Origin: Austropuccinia psidii
Lineage: Eukaryota > Basidiomycota > Pucciniomycetes > Pucciniales > Sphaerophragmiaceae
NCBI GenBank assembly: GCA_023105745.1
Contig: JALGQZ010000007.1
Span: 2,649,592 to 2,713,591 of the forward strand
Length of the DNA: 64,000 nucleotides
Direction: 5' to 3'
This document shows, in pieces, positions 44,793 to 56,474 of the stretch. Each line of letters starts with the position of its first letter. Within the stretch, counting starts at the first letter, position 1. Made by a program: the position numbers and the translations under genes. The notes beneath the pieces are model-generated. The model worked only from the letters and a program-made list of their open reading frames with translations, was not told where the DNA came from and searched no databases.

Positions 44793-46987
44793 TGTAAGGT
44801 TTGTCTATGAAACTCTTGATAATAGTAACAATATCAAGAGTACTATGACTGTCCTCAGTAGAAAAATATAATATAATGAAATATTATAACCACAAATTTA
44901 AATATAATTATTAAAAAATAATTATATAAAAAAAATAAATTTAATTACTATTATAATAATATAATAATAAAAAAAAATATAATAATTATAATAAATTATA
45001 ATTATTCTATTATTGTTATAGTCACTGACAGTTATAACAATAAGAAGTGTAAAGCTCTTAATGAGACAATTACACGTGGAAAATAAGAATATTAACCACT
45101 TATAAATAATATAAATATTATTTATAAAAAGAATTAATCACACACTGTGCAGAAATAATTCTTTATAGAATAAAATTCTATATAAAAAAACTAATAATAG
45201 ATAAAAAAAATATAGAACTTTTAAAGAAAACTTACTTATAATATTTATTTAATACAACAAGTTATAAAACAACAGTTATTATATTAAATAATGATTATAA
45301 GTTAAAAACACGCCAAAAATCAATAAAATCAAAGATAAAACAACTTTTTATACTAAAATTTATGATTAAAGAGTTTTTGAGAGGAATTTGTGGATTTTTA
45401 AAAGATATTTAAGATGAAAATTTTATATAATAAAAGTTATTATAGATGATTACAACAATAATCTGAATTCTATGACTTCAATTCTTTAATTTAATAAATA
45501 AAGAATAAAAATAAATTAAGAATTACTTTTAATAATAAGATTTTATATTTAATAAAACTTTACCTGTTTAAATGTCTAATATGATTGGATTGATTATGAA
45601 TGATGGACAAAAACAGTGATGAAAAGACTCTTTTTATGTCTACAGAGCAGCTCTCATGATTCATAATGGATGTAGAGGGCGTGCTCAGATCAAAACTGAA
45701 AAACCATGCTTAAAAATTAAGTTCTTAATTTAAGGCAACTTATTTTTACTTCCAATTTAAAGTTACCAGTGTTATTCTTAACTCCAAGTAACTTTAATCC
45801 TCATTTAGTTTAATTATTTTAAGTTTTGTTATAAAATAAGTTTATTTATATTAAAGTTCATCACATGAACAACATAAAATCAGAGTTTCAAGCAGAAATC
45901 TCTTAAACTGAATTTTTAATTAATTTTTAAAGAAATCATAATTTTCTTTAAGCTTAATTAAAAAAGTAATTTTCCAGGCTAATTACCCAGGAAACCTATT
46001 AATAAAAGATACTTAAAATTTAATTTATATATTGATAATATTAAATTCTAAGCTGTATGAAATTTTCAAGCAAATCCATTAAGATTTGGATTTTTAATGA
46101 ATTTTTGAAGTTATTACTATTTTTCCACGTAAAATAGCAATACACACAAAACCTTAAGTTTTGATAAGGTTTTGATGATTGAAACCTTAAAGTTTTAAGC
46201 TTATTTAAGCTTTTTAAGCTTGATTAAGCTTTGACAGTTCTTAAAACCTTAATTCCAAGCCTGCTTATTGGGATTTACCCTCTTGGCAGCTTGAAATTCC
46301 TGTCCAATTTAGGATAAAACCAGTTTAAACCTTAAGGTTGGATCAAAGTCTAATCTTAAAGTTTAAATAAGGTTGAAAATCCTCCAATACAGGTGGACAA
46401 CCTTAATTGAATCCTTGCAGATCCAAAAAGTTGGGTACCCCAGCTCTATTTGGTCTTTTTCCTTTGTCCCACCTTTTTGCGTGGATTTTGCCCTTTTATT
46501 TATTTAAAGCCATACTATGGCCTTAAACCCTTTTAAATTGAGCTCACGCAGGATTTACATTCTGTATGGCAAATCCTTAGCCGATTCAGTAAATATACAC
46601 CACACCTCAATTTTAACTAAAATTTTGGTAAAGTTGCATAAACCTTATGTAACTTTAAATTTAAGCTTAATTAAGCTTAAATTTAACAATTTTAAAAAAA
46701 TGTTAAAAAAGTTACATTAGTACTGTGAGATTCTTAAATCTTCTAATAACACAAGAAATAAGTGTTTTTGGGTATAACACCCTATGGGTGTACCCTAGGT
46801 TATTTTTGGTGTAGAATCCAAAAATGACATAATAATTATAACTTTGTTTATCCAAAAAAAAGTTATACTTATTTTTTATTATTTTTTATTTTAAATTCAA
46901 CTAAAAAGTCTGTTTAAGACAAATTTAATTGTTTATAAAATCATTTGTGGCCTTATGGGTATGTTAAACATACCTCACAGGCTCACA
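44793..46987 (-). repeat. Element B 3' LTR (LTR2 family)
   Basis: TGTGAGCCTG... to ...CAAACCTTACA on the minus strand, 2195 bp. The purine-rich GGTGGTAGGGAA lies just upstream, at 46988-46999. The 67-codon plus-strand frame at 46517-46720 recurs in the other LTR only because the LTRs are copies. Confidence 0.93.
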
Positions 46988-47124
46988 TTCCCTACCACCA
47001 AAAAAAAAATTGTACCACAATTTTCCTTTGTAGTATACCCCCAAGTTATTTGGGGGGGGTATAATCCACTGTCCAACCTCTCTACTTATACTGTTCAAGT
47101 ATGTAAAGCACACAATTCAAACTT

Positions 47125-50109
47125 TTATTGAGGAATTGGTCTTCTCTCATGTCTGAATCTTCTGAGAAACTTTTGGGAATCAGGTATCTTACTTTCTTCA
47201 ACCCACTCATCTTCATGTTGTGGATTTCTGTACCTGACTAAGTATTCTCTTTCATTTTTACCCCTAAGTCTCCTTTCTTTTAAGACCTTCAGTACTTTCT
47301 TTTCCTCACTTGGTTCAAGTGGGGGTACTTCTAAGGGTGTTTCATTTCTCAAAGGAAATAATTCCTTATCACTTGATGTATAATGCTTTACAAGACTGAC
47401 GGGGAAAGTTGGGTGTTTGTTTCCTAACTCTCCTGACAGTTCTACTTGTACTGCATTTGTCCCATGGAGGGCTTTAATAATAAATGGTCCTGCAAAGGAA
47501 TCTTTCAATTTCTTTGGACCTTTAATATTATTAAAGTTCAAGGTTGAAACTAGTATTAAGTCCCCTACTTTGAATTCTGGTGTCTTATGACTTTTATCCC
47601 ATTTCTGCTTAGCATATTCAAAGGCATCATTCATGCTTTGATTTGCATGATGTCTCACTTTATCAAGCAGCAGCTTAAAGCTTGAAGCAGTTGGATGAAT
47701 GTCAACCAAATCTTTTTTCAAAGTATCAACTGGAAGTTTGGGGTTCCATCCTTTTTCCAACATTGCAGGAGTCTTGCCTGTTGAAGCATGGATGGAGGTC
47801 TTGTAGGCTAATTCCAATGCTGGTATAAGAGTACACCAATCATGGGTAAAGCCATCAGAATCTTTAAACTCCAGGCCATAAGCACAAAATCTTCTGATCA
47901 TGTCCTCAAGGGTTTGAATCATTCTTTCTGCCAGTCCATCTGTTTGTGGATGGTAGGCTGTTGAAAATGATAATTTTGTACCCAAAAGCTTATGTAGATT
48001 AGTCCATAAGGCTGATGTGAATTTTGGGTCTCTATCACTAATGATATTTTTAAAGAGACCAGTATGGGATATGACTCTGTTCCAAATTAGAAGAGCTGTA
48101 TCCATAGCTGTGTCATCTTTATGGCATGGTAAAAAGATTGGTGTTTTGCTATATCTGTCCACAATAACAAGACATGCATTGTAACTTTTATCACCTCCAG
48201 GTGGTAAAGCAGTTACCCAATCCATGTGAACCACTTCCCATGGGGTACTTGGTTCTTGAATATGGATCATTAAACCAAACCTTTTACCAGTAGCTTTATT
48301 GGCTTTCTGGCATCTATCACAACTATGACAGTACTCAATGACATCTTTTCTCCAAGATGGCCACCAGGCACATGTCTTAATTCTTTCCATTGTTCTGTCT
48401 TCAGACAGATGTCCAGAATAAATGTTATCATGGCATTCTAGTAGTATTGTGTTAATCAACATTCTACTACATAGGACCATGACACATGTGTGTTTAGATC
48501 TATGATATAGTATACCATCAAACAAATGAAATCTTCCATTATCATAAGATGTTTTCCAAATATCATCCAGAGAATTAGCTAAGGCTACATCTTTACAATC
48601 TTTGTCGAGTAGAGTAGTAAGAATATGACAATTCTTATCTTGCCTGTAGCTTTCTCTAACCTCTTCAAAGAATTCTGTTCCAACATCTGTGATATTGATT
48701 CCTTCAATTGGGATTTGAGGTTCTGCACTTGTAGGAACATAGGCAGGATTATCAGGTGTATTGGGTAATGCCCATCTACTTAAGCCATCAGCATTCTTAT
48801 GAATATTTCCAGCTTTATGTACTATGGTCATGTTGCCTCTATACTCCTGTATAGCAATCTGCCATCTTAACATGTGTCTGTTTGGAGTCTTCATGTTAAG
48901 AAGTGATTTTACTGCATTACAATCAGTAATTACTTCAAACACACTACCATCAAGATAATAATGAAGTTTTTCCAGAGCCCAAACAAGGCAAAGGCACTCC
49001 ATTTGGCTAGCTCCATATCTTGCCTCAGTAGGTTTAATTTGTCTTGAAATAAAACAAACTGGACCTTCATAAGGTTTGTCATTGACAATTTGAACTTGAT
49101 GAAGAGCAGCTCCTAAACCATCACCACATGCATCAATATACAGCTTAAAAGGAAGTTTCCAGTCTGGCATCAATAATAATGGTGCATTGGTCAAGGCATG
49201 CTTGATTTTATCATATGCTTGAATTCTCTCCTGTGTCATTTCAAAAACAGTCTGTTGATCACAAATTCTGTATAATGATCTGGCATGGATTGCAAAATCT
49301 TTAAGGTGTTGCCTGTAATAACTGGCAAATCCTAAGAAAGACATCATCTCTTTTTTGTTCTGGGGCATTTGTTTCAGTAAAACTGCAGCCACTTTGTTTT
49401 TGTCAACACCAAGGCTTAGTCCTGATACTACATGTCCCAGAGCTTTCAACTCATGAAACCCAAAATTACATTTTTTAAGAGAAATTTTCATGTTCACTTG
49501 TAGAATTTTCTTAAGTACTAATGAAAGTCTCTCTAAGTGTGATTGCCAGGTTTCTGAACAAATGATAATGTCATCAATATAAATGATTAACCATCCCTCT
49601 GATAATTCATGTGGGAATATGGTATTCATCATTCTTTGATAATGAGAGGGTGCATTTTTAATACCAAAAGGCATCCTCAAATATTCATAAATACCACAAT
49701 GAGCTATTATTCTCAATAATTTCCTTGCATGAGGTGTTATGGGCTTGTTTGGCACTTGTTGAGGCGGATTTTTGCTGGTGGATGCTTGAGGAGCTTCCAC
49801 TTGGCTGTTGTCCTTGCCCTGGGCCAACTTCTTCCTCTGGTCTTCTGATAACATGCTTTGGTTTTTCAACCAAGCTTTTATCTGTTGGACTTGTCCTTTG
49901 ACAGACATTGGTGTCCAACCCAATAGAAGATCTTCTGTCTTTTCTGGCCCCATGAACTTCTTCACTTGAAGATAAGAGTTCATGGTGCCTATCCAAAGAC
50001 TTGGAAGGAGTTCCCACTCTTGTTGTTTTGACGCCAGGAACCAGTTTTTCCATTGGGATTGATAAATTTCCACAGTTGCCTGTTGGAAATGGTTCAGGTC
50101 TAACAGCAA
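47125..50109 (-). CDS. Element B: fused gag/RT-RNaseH-integrase-chromodomain frame
   Basis: A 994-codon frame without stops. Residues 1-120 are the gag N-terminal region ([25 protein letters not shown]). At [13 protein letters not shown] it jumps into the middle of reverse transcriptase, so motif A with its catalytic Asp is gone although YIDD remains. RNase H ([30 protein letters not shown]), an intact HHCC zinc module (ECH...GHLS...CHSCDRC), the integrase triad (MDWVTAL, SDRDPKF, AERMIQ), a GPF module and a chromodomain follow. As built it cannot reverse transcribe, but its integrase half looks intact. The frame begins after an in-frame stop without a clear ATG, so gag is probably entered by splicing or from the overlapping frame. 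Confidence 0.88.
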   Translation of the reverse strand: MLLDLNHFQQATVEIYQSQWKNWFLASKQQEWELLPSLWIGTMNSYLQVKKFMGPEKTEDLLLGWTPMSVKGQVQQIKAWLKNQSMLSEDQRKKLAQGKDNSQVEAPQASTSKNPPQQVPNKPITPHARKLLRIIAHCGIYEYLRMPFGIKNAPSHYQRMMNTIFPHELSEGWLIIYIDDIIICSETWQSHLERLSLVLKKILQVNMKISLKKCNFGFHELKALGHVVSGLSLGVDKNKVAAVLLKQMPQNKKEMMSFLGFASYYRQHLKDFAIHARSLYRICDQQTVFEMTQERIQAYDKIKHALTNAPLLLMPDWKLPFKLYIDACGDGLGAALHQVQIVNDKPYEGPVCFISRQIKPTEARYGASQMECLCLVWALEKLHYYLDGSVFEVITDCNAVKSLLNMKTPNRHMLRWQIAIQEYRGNMTIVHKAGNIHKNADGLSRWALPNTPDNPAYVPTSAEPQIPIEGINITDVGTEFFEEVRESYRQDKNCHILTTLLDKDCKDVALANSLDDIWKTSYDNGRFHLFDGILYHRSKHTCVMVLCSRMLINTILLECHDNIYSGHLSEDRTMERIKTCAWWPSWRKDVIEYCHSCDRCQKANKATGKRFGLMIHIQEPSTPWEVVHMDWVTALPPGGDKSYNACLVIVDRYSKTPIFLPCHKDDTAMDTALLIWNRVISHTGLFKNIISDRDPKFTSALWTNLHKLLGTKLSFSTAYHPQTDGLAERMIQTLEDMIRRFCAYGLEFKDSDGFTHDWCTLIPALELAYKTSIHASTGKTPAMLEKGWNPKLPVDTLKKDLVDIHPTASSFKLLLDKVRHHANQSMNDAFEYAKQKWDKSHKTPEFKVGDLILVSTLNFNNIKGPKKLKDSFAGPFIIKALHGTNAVQVELSGELGNKHPTFPVSLVKHYTSSDKELFPLRNETPLEVPPLEPSEEKKVLKVLKERRLRGKNEREYLVRYRNPQHEDEWVEESKIPDSQKFLRRFRHERRPIPQ

Positions 50110-50314
50110 TAGCAGTTATGTCAGCTTCTGGACTCTCAATAAGAGGTTCAAAGGTGCTGGCTAACCTTTGGGAACTGGTGGAAGTTCTGGCATCCTCCAT
50201 TTGTGCCTCTCCTCTGGGAGGACATTCTTGCCTTTTGGATTTATGGCTGGAATGTCCTGGTCCAGATCCATTTGATTGGATGGAGTAGTTGCTTCCACTT
50301 CTAGTAGGAGTCAT
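49685..50314 (-). CDS. Element B: overlapping frame at the start of gag
   Basis: This frame starts with the first ATG after the leader ([16 protein letters not shown]) and overlaps the 994-codon frame in another register. Its first 15 residues resemble element C (MTTRRGSQYSIQSDG), but after that the other register is better conserved between B and C (TPSNQMDLD against TPSNQMELD). It may therefore be a passenger frame. It runs past the deletion junction by chance. Confidence 0.4.
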   Translation of the reverse strand: MTPTRSGSNYSIQSNGSGPGHSSHKSKRQECPPRGEAQMEDARTSTSSQRLASTFEPLIESPEADITAIAVRPEPFPTGNCGNLSIPMEKLVPGVKTTRVGTPSKSLDRHHELLSSSEEVHGARKDRRSSIGLDTNVCQRTSPTDKSLVEKPKHVIRRPEEEVGPGQGQQPSGSSSSIHQQKSASTSAKQAHNTSCKEIIENNSSLWYL

Positions 50315-50339
50315 TTCACGTCAATTTTAATAAAAATTA

Positions 50340-50500
50340 GAGTAAAAGTGGATTGAATTCACCTGCAGGACCTTTAAAGGGCTCTTTGGTTATTAAACCC
50401 CTTGGTGCTGGGCTGGTTTGAATTTCAATACTGGACTCTGAGGCTTCAGAGTCTGAAGAACTTTCTCTGATGGAAGACACTAGAGAAAATTTAAAAATAT
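50340..50500 (-). other. Exon-like leader segment of element B
   Basis: On the minus strand TTTCTCTAG|TGTCTTCC opens a frame SSIRESSSDSEASESSIEIQ...ITKEPFKGPA that closes at CTGCAG|GTGAATTC, a donor-like site. Element C has the same arrangement at 56249-56399. The end phase (one base over) joins the conserved second register of gag, not the ATG register. See the findings. Confidence 0.45.
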
Positions 50501-51010
50501 AAGTTATTTTATCAAATAATAAAAATAACTTATAAACTCAACTTATTGAATAAAGTTGTTTTTATGTAATTTATGGCAAATTACGTCAAAAATAAAGAAA
50601 AATGTCTAAGATAAAAAGAAAAAATGTTTTTAGTAAAGATTTTTATTTTTAAAGATTTTTTATTTGATTTATTATTTTCTTTAAAGAAATAATAATTATG
50701 CAATTAACAAGTTAATTAATCAAAATTATATTATTATTCACTTTATACTAGAATAACTCAAAGAATAAATTTCAAGTCTGTGATGTGAAAAAGCCACTAG
50801 TTAGACAAAAGAAATTTATTCCAAGTCACTCAATAGTATATTGTTTCAAACAATATTCTTAAGAAAAAATAACTTTATTAATATTATAAAGATTATTTAT
50901 AAGGGATAAGTCCCAAAAAAGCCAATATTAAGACAAATATGGCAATTTTACGTCAAAAAACAGTAAAATAAGGTCTAGAATATGATTTATGTCCCAAAAA
51001 TTGGTTTAAA

Positions 51011-51030
51011 ATCACGGCCAGGCCCCCAAA
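51011..51030 (-). promoter_or_regulatory. Primer-binding-like site of element B
   Basis: Right after the 5' LTR (CCTTACA) the minus strand reads TTTGGGGGCCTGGCCGTGAT. Element C has the same 20 bases at 55750-55769 and LTR4 has TTGGGGGCCTAGC at 11491. Conservation next to the LTR fits a primer-binding site; I could not name the tRNA. Confidence 0.55.
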
Positions 51031-53226
51031 TGTAAGGTTTGTCTATGAAACTCTTGATAATAGTAACAATATCAAGAGTACTATGACTGTCCTCAGTAGA
51101 AAAATATAATATAATGAAATATTATAACCACAAATTTAAATATAATTATTAAAAAATAATTATATAAAAAAAATAAATTTAATTACTATTATAATAATAT
51201 AATAATAAAAAAAAAATATAATAATTATAATAAATTATAATTATTCTATTATTGTTATAGTCACTGACAGTTATAACAATAAGAAGTGTAAAGCTCTTAA
51301 TGAGACAATTACACGTGGAAAATAAGAATATTAACCACTTATAAATAATATAAATATTATTTATAAAAAGAATTAATCACACACTGTGCAGAAATAATTC
51401 TTTATAGAATAAAATTCTATATAAAAAAACTAATAATAGATAAAAAAAATATAGAACTTTTAAAGAAAACTTACTTATAATATTTATTTAATACAACAAG
51501 TTATAAAACAACAGTTATTATATTAAATAATGATTATAAGTTAAAAACACGCCAAAAATCAATAAAATCAAAGATAAAACAACTTTTTATACTAAAATTT
51601 ATGATTAAAGAGTTTTTGAGAGGAATTTGTGGATTTTTAAAAGATATTTAAGATGAAAATTTTATATAATAAAAGTTATTATAGATGATTACAACAATAA
51701 TCTGAATTCTATGACTTCAATTCTTTAATTTAATAAATAAAGAATAAAAATAACTTAAGAATTACTTTTAATAATAAGATTTTATATTTAATAAAACTTT
51801 ACCTGTTTAAATGTCTAATATGATTGGATTGATTATGAATGATGGACAAAAACAGTGATGAAAAGACTCTTTTTATGTCTACAGAGCAGCTCTCATGATT
51901 CATAATGGATGTAGAGGGCGTGCTCAGATCAAAACTGAAAAACCATGCTTAAAAATTAAGTTCTTAATTTAAGGCAACTTATTTTTACTTCCAATTTAAA
52001 GTTACCAGTGTTATTCTTAACTCCAAGTAACTTTAATCCTCATTTAGTTTAATTATTTTAAGTTTTAATATAAAATAAGTTTATTTATATTAAAGTTCAT
52101 CACATGAACAACATAAAATCAGAGTTTCAAGCAGAAATCTCTTAAACTGAATTTTTAATTAATTTTTAAAGAAATCATAATTTTCTTTAAGCTTAATTAA
52201 AAAAGTAATTTTCCAGGCTAATTACCCAGGAAACCTATTAATAAAAGATACTTAAAATTTAATTTATATATTGATAATATTAAATTCTAAGCTGTGTGAA
52301 ATTTTCAAGCAAATCCATTAAGATTTGGATTTTTAATGAATTTTTGAAGTTATTACTATTTTTCCACGTAAAATAGCAATACACACAAAACCTTAAGTTT
52401 TGATAAGGTTTTGATGATTGAAACCTTAAAGTTTTAAGCTTATTTAAGCTTTTTAAGCTTGATTAAGCTTTGACAGTTCTTAAAACCTTAATTCCAAGCC
52501 TGCTTATTGGGATTTACCCTCTTGGCAGCTTGAAATTCCTGTCCAATTTAGGATAAAACCAGTTTAAACCTTAAGGTTGGATCAAAGTCTAATCTTAAAG
52601 TTTAAATAAGGTTGAAAATCCTCCAATACAGGTGGACAACCTTAATTGAATCCTTGCAGATCCAAAAAGTTGGGTACCCCAGCTCTATTTGGTCTTTTTC
52701 CTTTGTCCCACCTTTTTGCGTGGATTTTGCCCTTTTATTTATTTAAAGCCATACTATGGCCTTAAACCCTTTTAAATTGAGCTCACGCAGGATTTACATT
52801 CTGTATGGCAAATCCTTAGCCGATTCAGTAAATATACACCACACCTCAATTTTAACTAAAATTTTGGTAAAGTTGCATAAACCTTATGTAACTTTAAATT
52901 TAAGCTTAATTAAGCTTAAATTTAACAATTTTAAAAAAATGTTAAAAAAGTTACATTAGTACTGTGAGATTCTTAAATCTTCTAATAACACAAGAAATAA
53001 GTGTTTTTGGGTATAACACCCTATGGGTGTACCCTAGGTTATTTTTGGTGTAGAATCCAAAAATGACATAATAATTATAACTTTGTTTATCCAAAAAAAG
53101 GTTATACTTATTTTTTATTATTTTTTATTTTAAATTCAACTAAAAAGTCTGTTTAAGACAAATTTAATTGTTTATAAAATCATTTGTGGCCTTATGGGTA
53201 TGTTAAACATACCTCACAGGCTCACA
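51031..53226 (-). repeat. Element B 5' LTR (LTR2 family)
   Basis: 2196 bp, near-identical to 44793-46987. It ends at 53226 next to the ATCTT duplication. Confidence 0.93.
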
Positions 53227-53717
53227 ATCTTCTTGAGTTGAATTTCTATACCTTACAAGGTATTCTCTTTCTTTTTTTTTCTTCTGCTTCTTTCTTTAAG
53301 GACTGATACAATTTTCTTTTCTTCTCCTTCTTCCAAGGGGGGAATTTCACAGGGGGTGTATTTCTTAGTGGAGATAACTCCTTGTCACTTGAGCTGTAAG
53401 GTTTTACAAGACTTACAGGGAAAGTTGGGTGTTTATTCATTAATTCACCGATGAGTTCCAATTGCACAGCATTGGGTCCAGGAAGTGCTTTTATCATAAA
53501 TGGCGCTGCAAAGGAATCTTTCAACTTCTTTTGACCTTTTATGTTATTGAAATTAAGGGTTGATACTAGGACCAAGTCTCCTATTTTGAAGTGAGGTGGT
53601 TTAAGACTTTTATCCCATATTTCCTTTGCATATTTGAAAGAATCTTGCACACATCTGTTTGCATGGTGTCTTGTTTTTCAAGCATTATCTTAAAGCTTCT
53701 TGCTGTTGGATGTATAT
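53227..53717 (-). pseudogene. Element D: integrase C-terminus and start of chromodomain
   Basis: Frame 53650-53246 reads [29 protein letters not shown], a GPF module with Gly changed to Ala (AAPFMIKAL), [12 protein letters not shown], then a Lys/Glu-rich stretch with shifts. The closest match is element C. It is cut at 53718 by element C's LTR and at 53227 by element B. A base is also lost near 53680 (GTTTTTCAAGC, where C reads CTTGACAAAGC). Confidence 0.87.
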
Positions 53718-55749
53718 TGTGAGCCTTTGAGATATGATCACATACACAATAAGGTCACAAAAGATACTTAGATCAATTATACCTTTAAGATAATTATATT
53801 AAAATCACTTAGAATAATTACACATTAAAAATAATTACTTTAAAAATAGAAAAAATACCATAAATTGGTACAAAACTTGGCTTAACTTAAAAAACAATGA
53901 ATCAACATGTGAAATAAATTATTCCATTGGGTTCCCCATGGTAAAATACACATATACCATTTTTATGGCATATCTGTAAAACCAATATTTAATGAGTTAT
54001 AAGGAATAATACCTTATAAAAACCATAAATCCTTATTTATTTCAAGGCCCAATGAGACAGCATGTGAAATAAATTGTACCATTGGATTCCCCATGAAAAT
54101 ACACACATAAAACAATTAATGAACTAATTACCAAAGTTAATACTTAAGGAATTAACCTGAATATATGCACCTTTTTGGTCAACGCATATATTCAAGGATC
54201 ATAGCTAATATCTCTTAAACTATACAAGATAGAGTGATGAACCAAAAATAAAGTTACCACGTAACTACTGTAAGAACACAGATATGAACTTTTTTTTACA
54301 GCTTATAAACAAGGTTAAAACCTATGATGAAATATTGATAAAAATCAACAGAGCTGTTGACCAATTTGTTGTGAAAGTGGTCCAAACTTAGAATAAAGTA
54401 CACAGTTGGATTTTACTAGTTCATTCGTGAAGAATGATGTAATTTTTATTATTAAATTCAGGGTATAACCCCCTGAAATCATGATTTGCAGTTTAAAATA
54501 TTGAATTTCAACAGAAAAGATGAGTTACAAGAAAAATCATCAAAATTAGAGTTTTGATGATGTAATGAAAGGCTCTTGGCAGCATAATAGGGTTATTTGA
54601 GGCAATCAGAATTCACTCTCTGAATTACTGTAGCGTGTAAAACCTAAGAGTTATTAAAGATGAAAGTTTGAGCTTAATTTGAGCAGTTATGATCACTCAC
54701 TGTAACCTTAATTTAAGTTTAACCGTCATACAAGTGATAAAATTGGTTAATACTATTAGTTTATGATTAAAACTAATAAAATCCACGAAAATTGGGGTTC
54801 TTCCAAGCCTCTGATGTCATCAACTTTAGAGCTATAGTGATAACTCTAAATAATGGTGTAATAATGATGCAATATGGTTTGATCATGATGTAATCATCTC
54901 CAAACCTTAAAATATTGATCAATCCCAGTGGATATGATCAGTACACGTCTACTAGAAGCCTTCTGGACTCTAGGAGGGAGGTATTTACTATAAATAGAGC
55001 TCTTTTTATTCTATTTTCCCCTCAGACACATCAAAAAGATTCAATCAATTAAATCAAAGGTAATTTCTTTATTCTTTATATATAAAACTATTATATTATT
55101 AAAGACCAAAGACCACTTTTGTTATAATCATCTATTGTGACGTGATTAAATCATTTATTTAATTGTTTTTGCTAAAAATCTCTCTAAGAACTCATTTCCA
55201 CGTAAAAATCAAGAATATTAGTAATTTTTCTTTATTTTTATTGTAAATACATTTTGAAAAGGTTGTATTTATATTTTTTGGCGTAAAATATTTCAAAATT
55301 ATTATATTAAGTGTTGAAAGTAGGTTATTTTCTCTTATTATTAAAATTTTCTCTTTATTATTATTTTAATAATTCTTTAATTGATATAAATAGTATTTAT
55401 ATTAATTTATAACTTTGATATTGGTAATATTATTGTTATTAATTGTTTTTTATTAATAAAAAATAATTTTTTACGCCTTTATTATTTGTGTGTAACAATA
55501 ATGAAGTGCTGTTAAATATATTAATTATTTTATATTAATATATTTATTATATTATATTATATTTTAAAATATAAATTATATTATTATATTTTATTAATAA
55601 TATAATTAATTTTACGCCACAATTATAATAATTCTTTATTATTATAATTATTTTTTTTTATCTTATTTATTTCATTTATAAGGACATTCATAGCACAATT
55701 AGTAAAACATTAGTAATTTTTACTTATTGTTTCATAGTCAAACCTTACA
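53718..55749 (+). repeat. Element C 5' LTR (LTR1 family)
   Basis: TGTGAGCCTTTGAGATATGA to CATAGTCAAACCTTACA, 2032 bp. The TATA box CTATAAATAG is at 54988-54997. TATAT at 53713-53717 is the likely target duplication; the partner is off the window. The 3' LTR differs by a few percent, so C is older than B. Confidence 0.92.
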
Positions 55750-55769
55750 TTTGGGGGCCTGGCCGTGAT
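55750..55769 (+). promoter_or_regulatory. Primer-binding-like site of element C
   Basis: TTTGGGGGCCTGGCCGTGAT directly follows the LTR, identical to element B's site. Confidence 0.55.
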
Positions 55770-56474
55770 ATTTACTTAAAAGACCTTTAAAAAGATTCTA
55801 ATTGGGTTTATCCAATAATAAATTATATTTATAATCATAAAATTATATAATAATTCTATATTTTATTGATTTTAAAAGCTATTCAGGCATTTGGAAAGCA
55901 ATTGTACTGTCTTACACGTGGTTTTTTCACATCCTTAGACTTGCAAGAACTTTCTTTGAGTGACTCTAGTGATTAAAAAAGATATTCTATAAATTAAAAA
56001 TAATTTTTATTATAATTTAATTTTATAAAGAATCATATTAATTTTTATTTTATTCCTTAAAAATAAAAATAAAAATATAAAAAATATTAAAAACCAATAA
56101 AAAAGTTATTTTTATTCATTTTTATTCATTTCTTGATTCATTTCAATTTTTTAAAGATATAAAAGCAATTTCTACGTGGAAAATTGCCATATATTGCCAA
56201 AAAATAACACTTCTTATAAAAAGACTTATATTTATTTGTCTTTTTTAGTGTTTGAGGATAACCCAACAGAAGATAACCAAACTACTATTGAGAGATTGGT
56301 GGAAGAAACTTGTCAAAGTTCTCCAACACCAGTTATCACTAAAAGAAAGAAAGCTAAGAAATTAGACTTTCCAGGACCCACCATTCAAGACTCTGAATGT
56401 GAGCACCTCTTTTATAATTTCCATAACAAGAATTTTTATCCTAAAATACTTTTATTTTTTTTATTTCTTAAATT
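55770..56474 (+). other. Element C leader with an exon-like segment (56249-56399)
   Basis: AT-rich leader. TTTTTTAG|TGTTTGAGG opens a frame (EDNPTEDNQTTIERLVEETC to DFPGPTIQDSE) that closes at a GTGAGC donor-like site near 56400. Elements B and LTR4 keep the acceptor-like TAG|TGT. If spliced to about 56490, it would enter the gag register EVPNTPSNQMELD, which B also keeps. The rest is non-coding. Confidence 0.45.

Larger units (their letters stand above)
44793..53226 (-). mobile_element. Element B: young Ty3/gypsy element with internal deletion
   Basis: 8434 bp, flanked by ATCTT at 44788-44792 and 53227-53231. The two LTRs (2195 and 2196 bp) differ at about five positions and one A-run length by eye. 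The internal region is 4043 bp against 6641 bp in element C: about 2.6 kb covering capsid, zinc knuckle, protease and the first part of reverse transcriptase is missing. It inserted into the chromodomain end of element D; removing it and one ATCTT rejoins D's frame. Confidence 0.93.

Noticed and set aside
46517..46720. 67-codon frame identical at 52756-52959
   Set aside because: Both lie at the same place in the two LTRs of element B and are antisense to the LTR; identity comes from LTR duplication.
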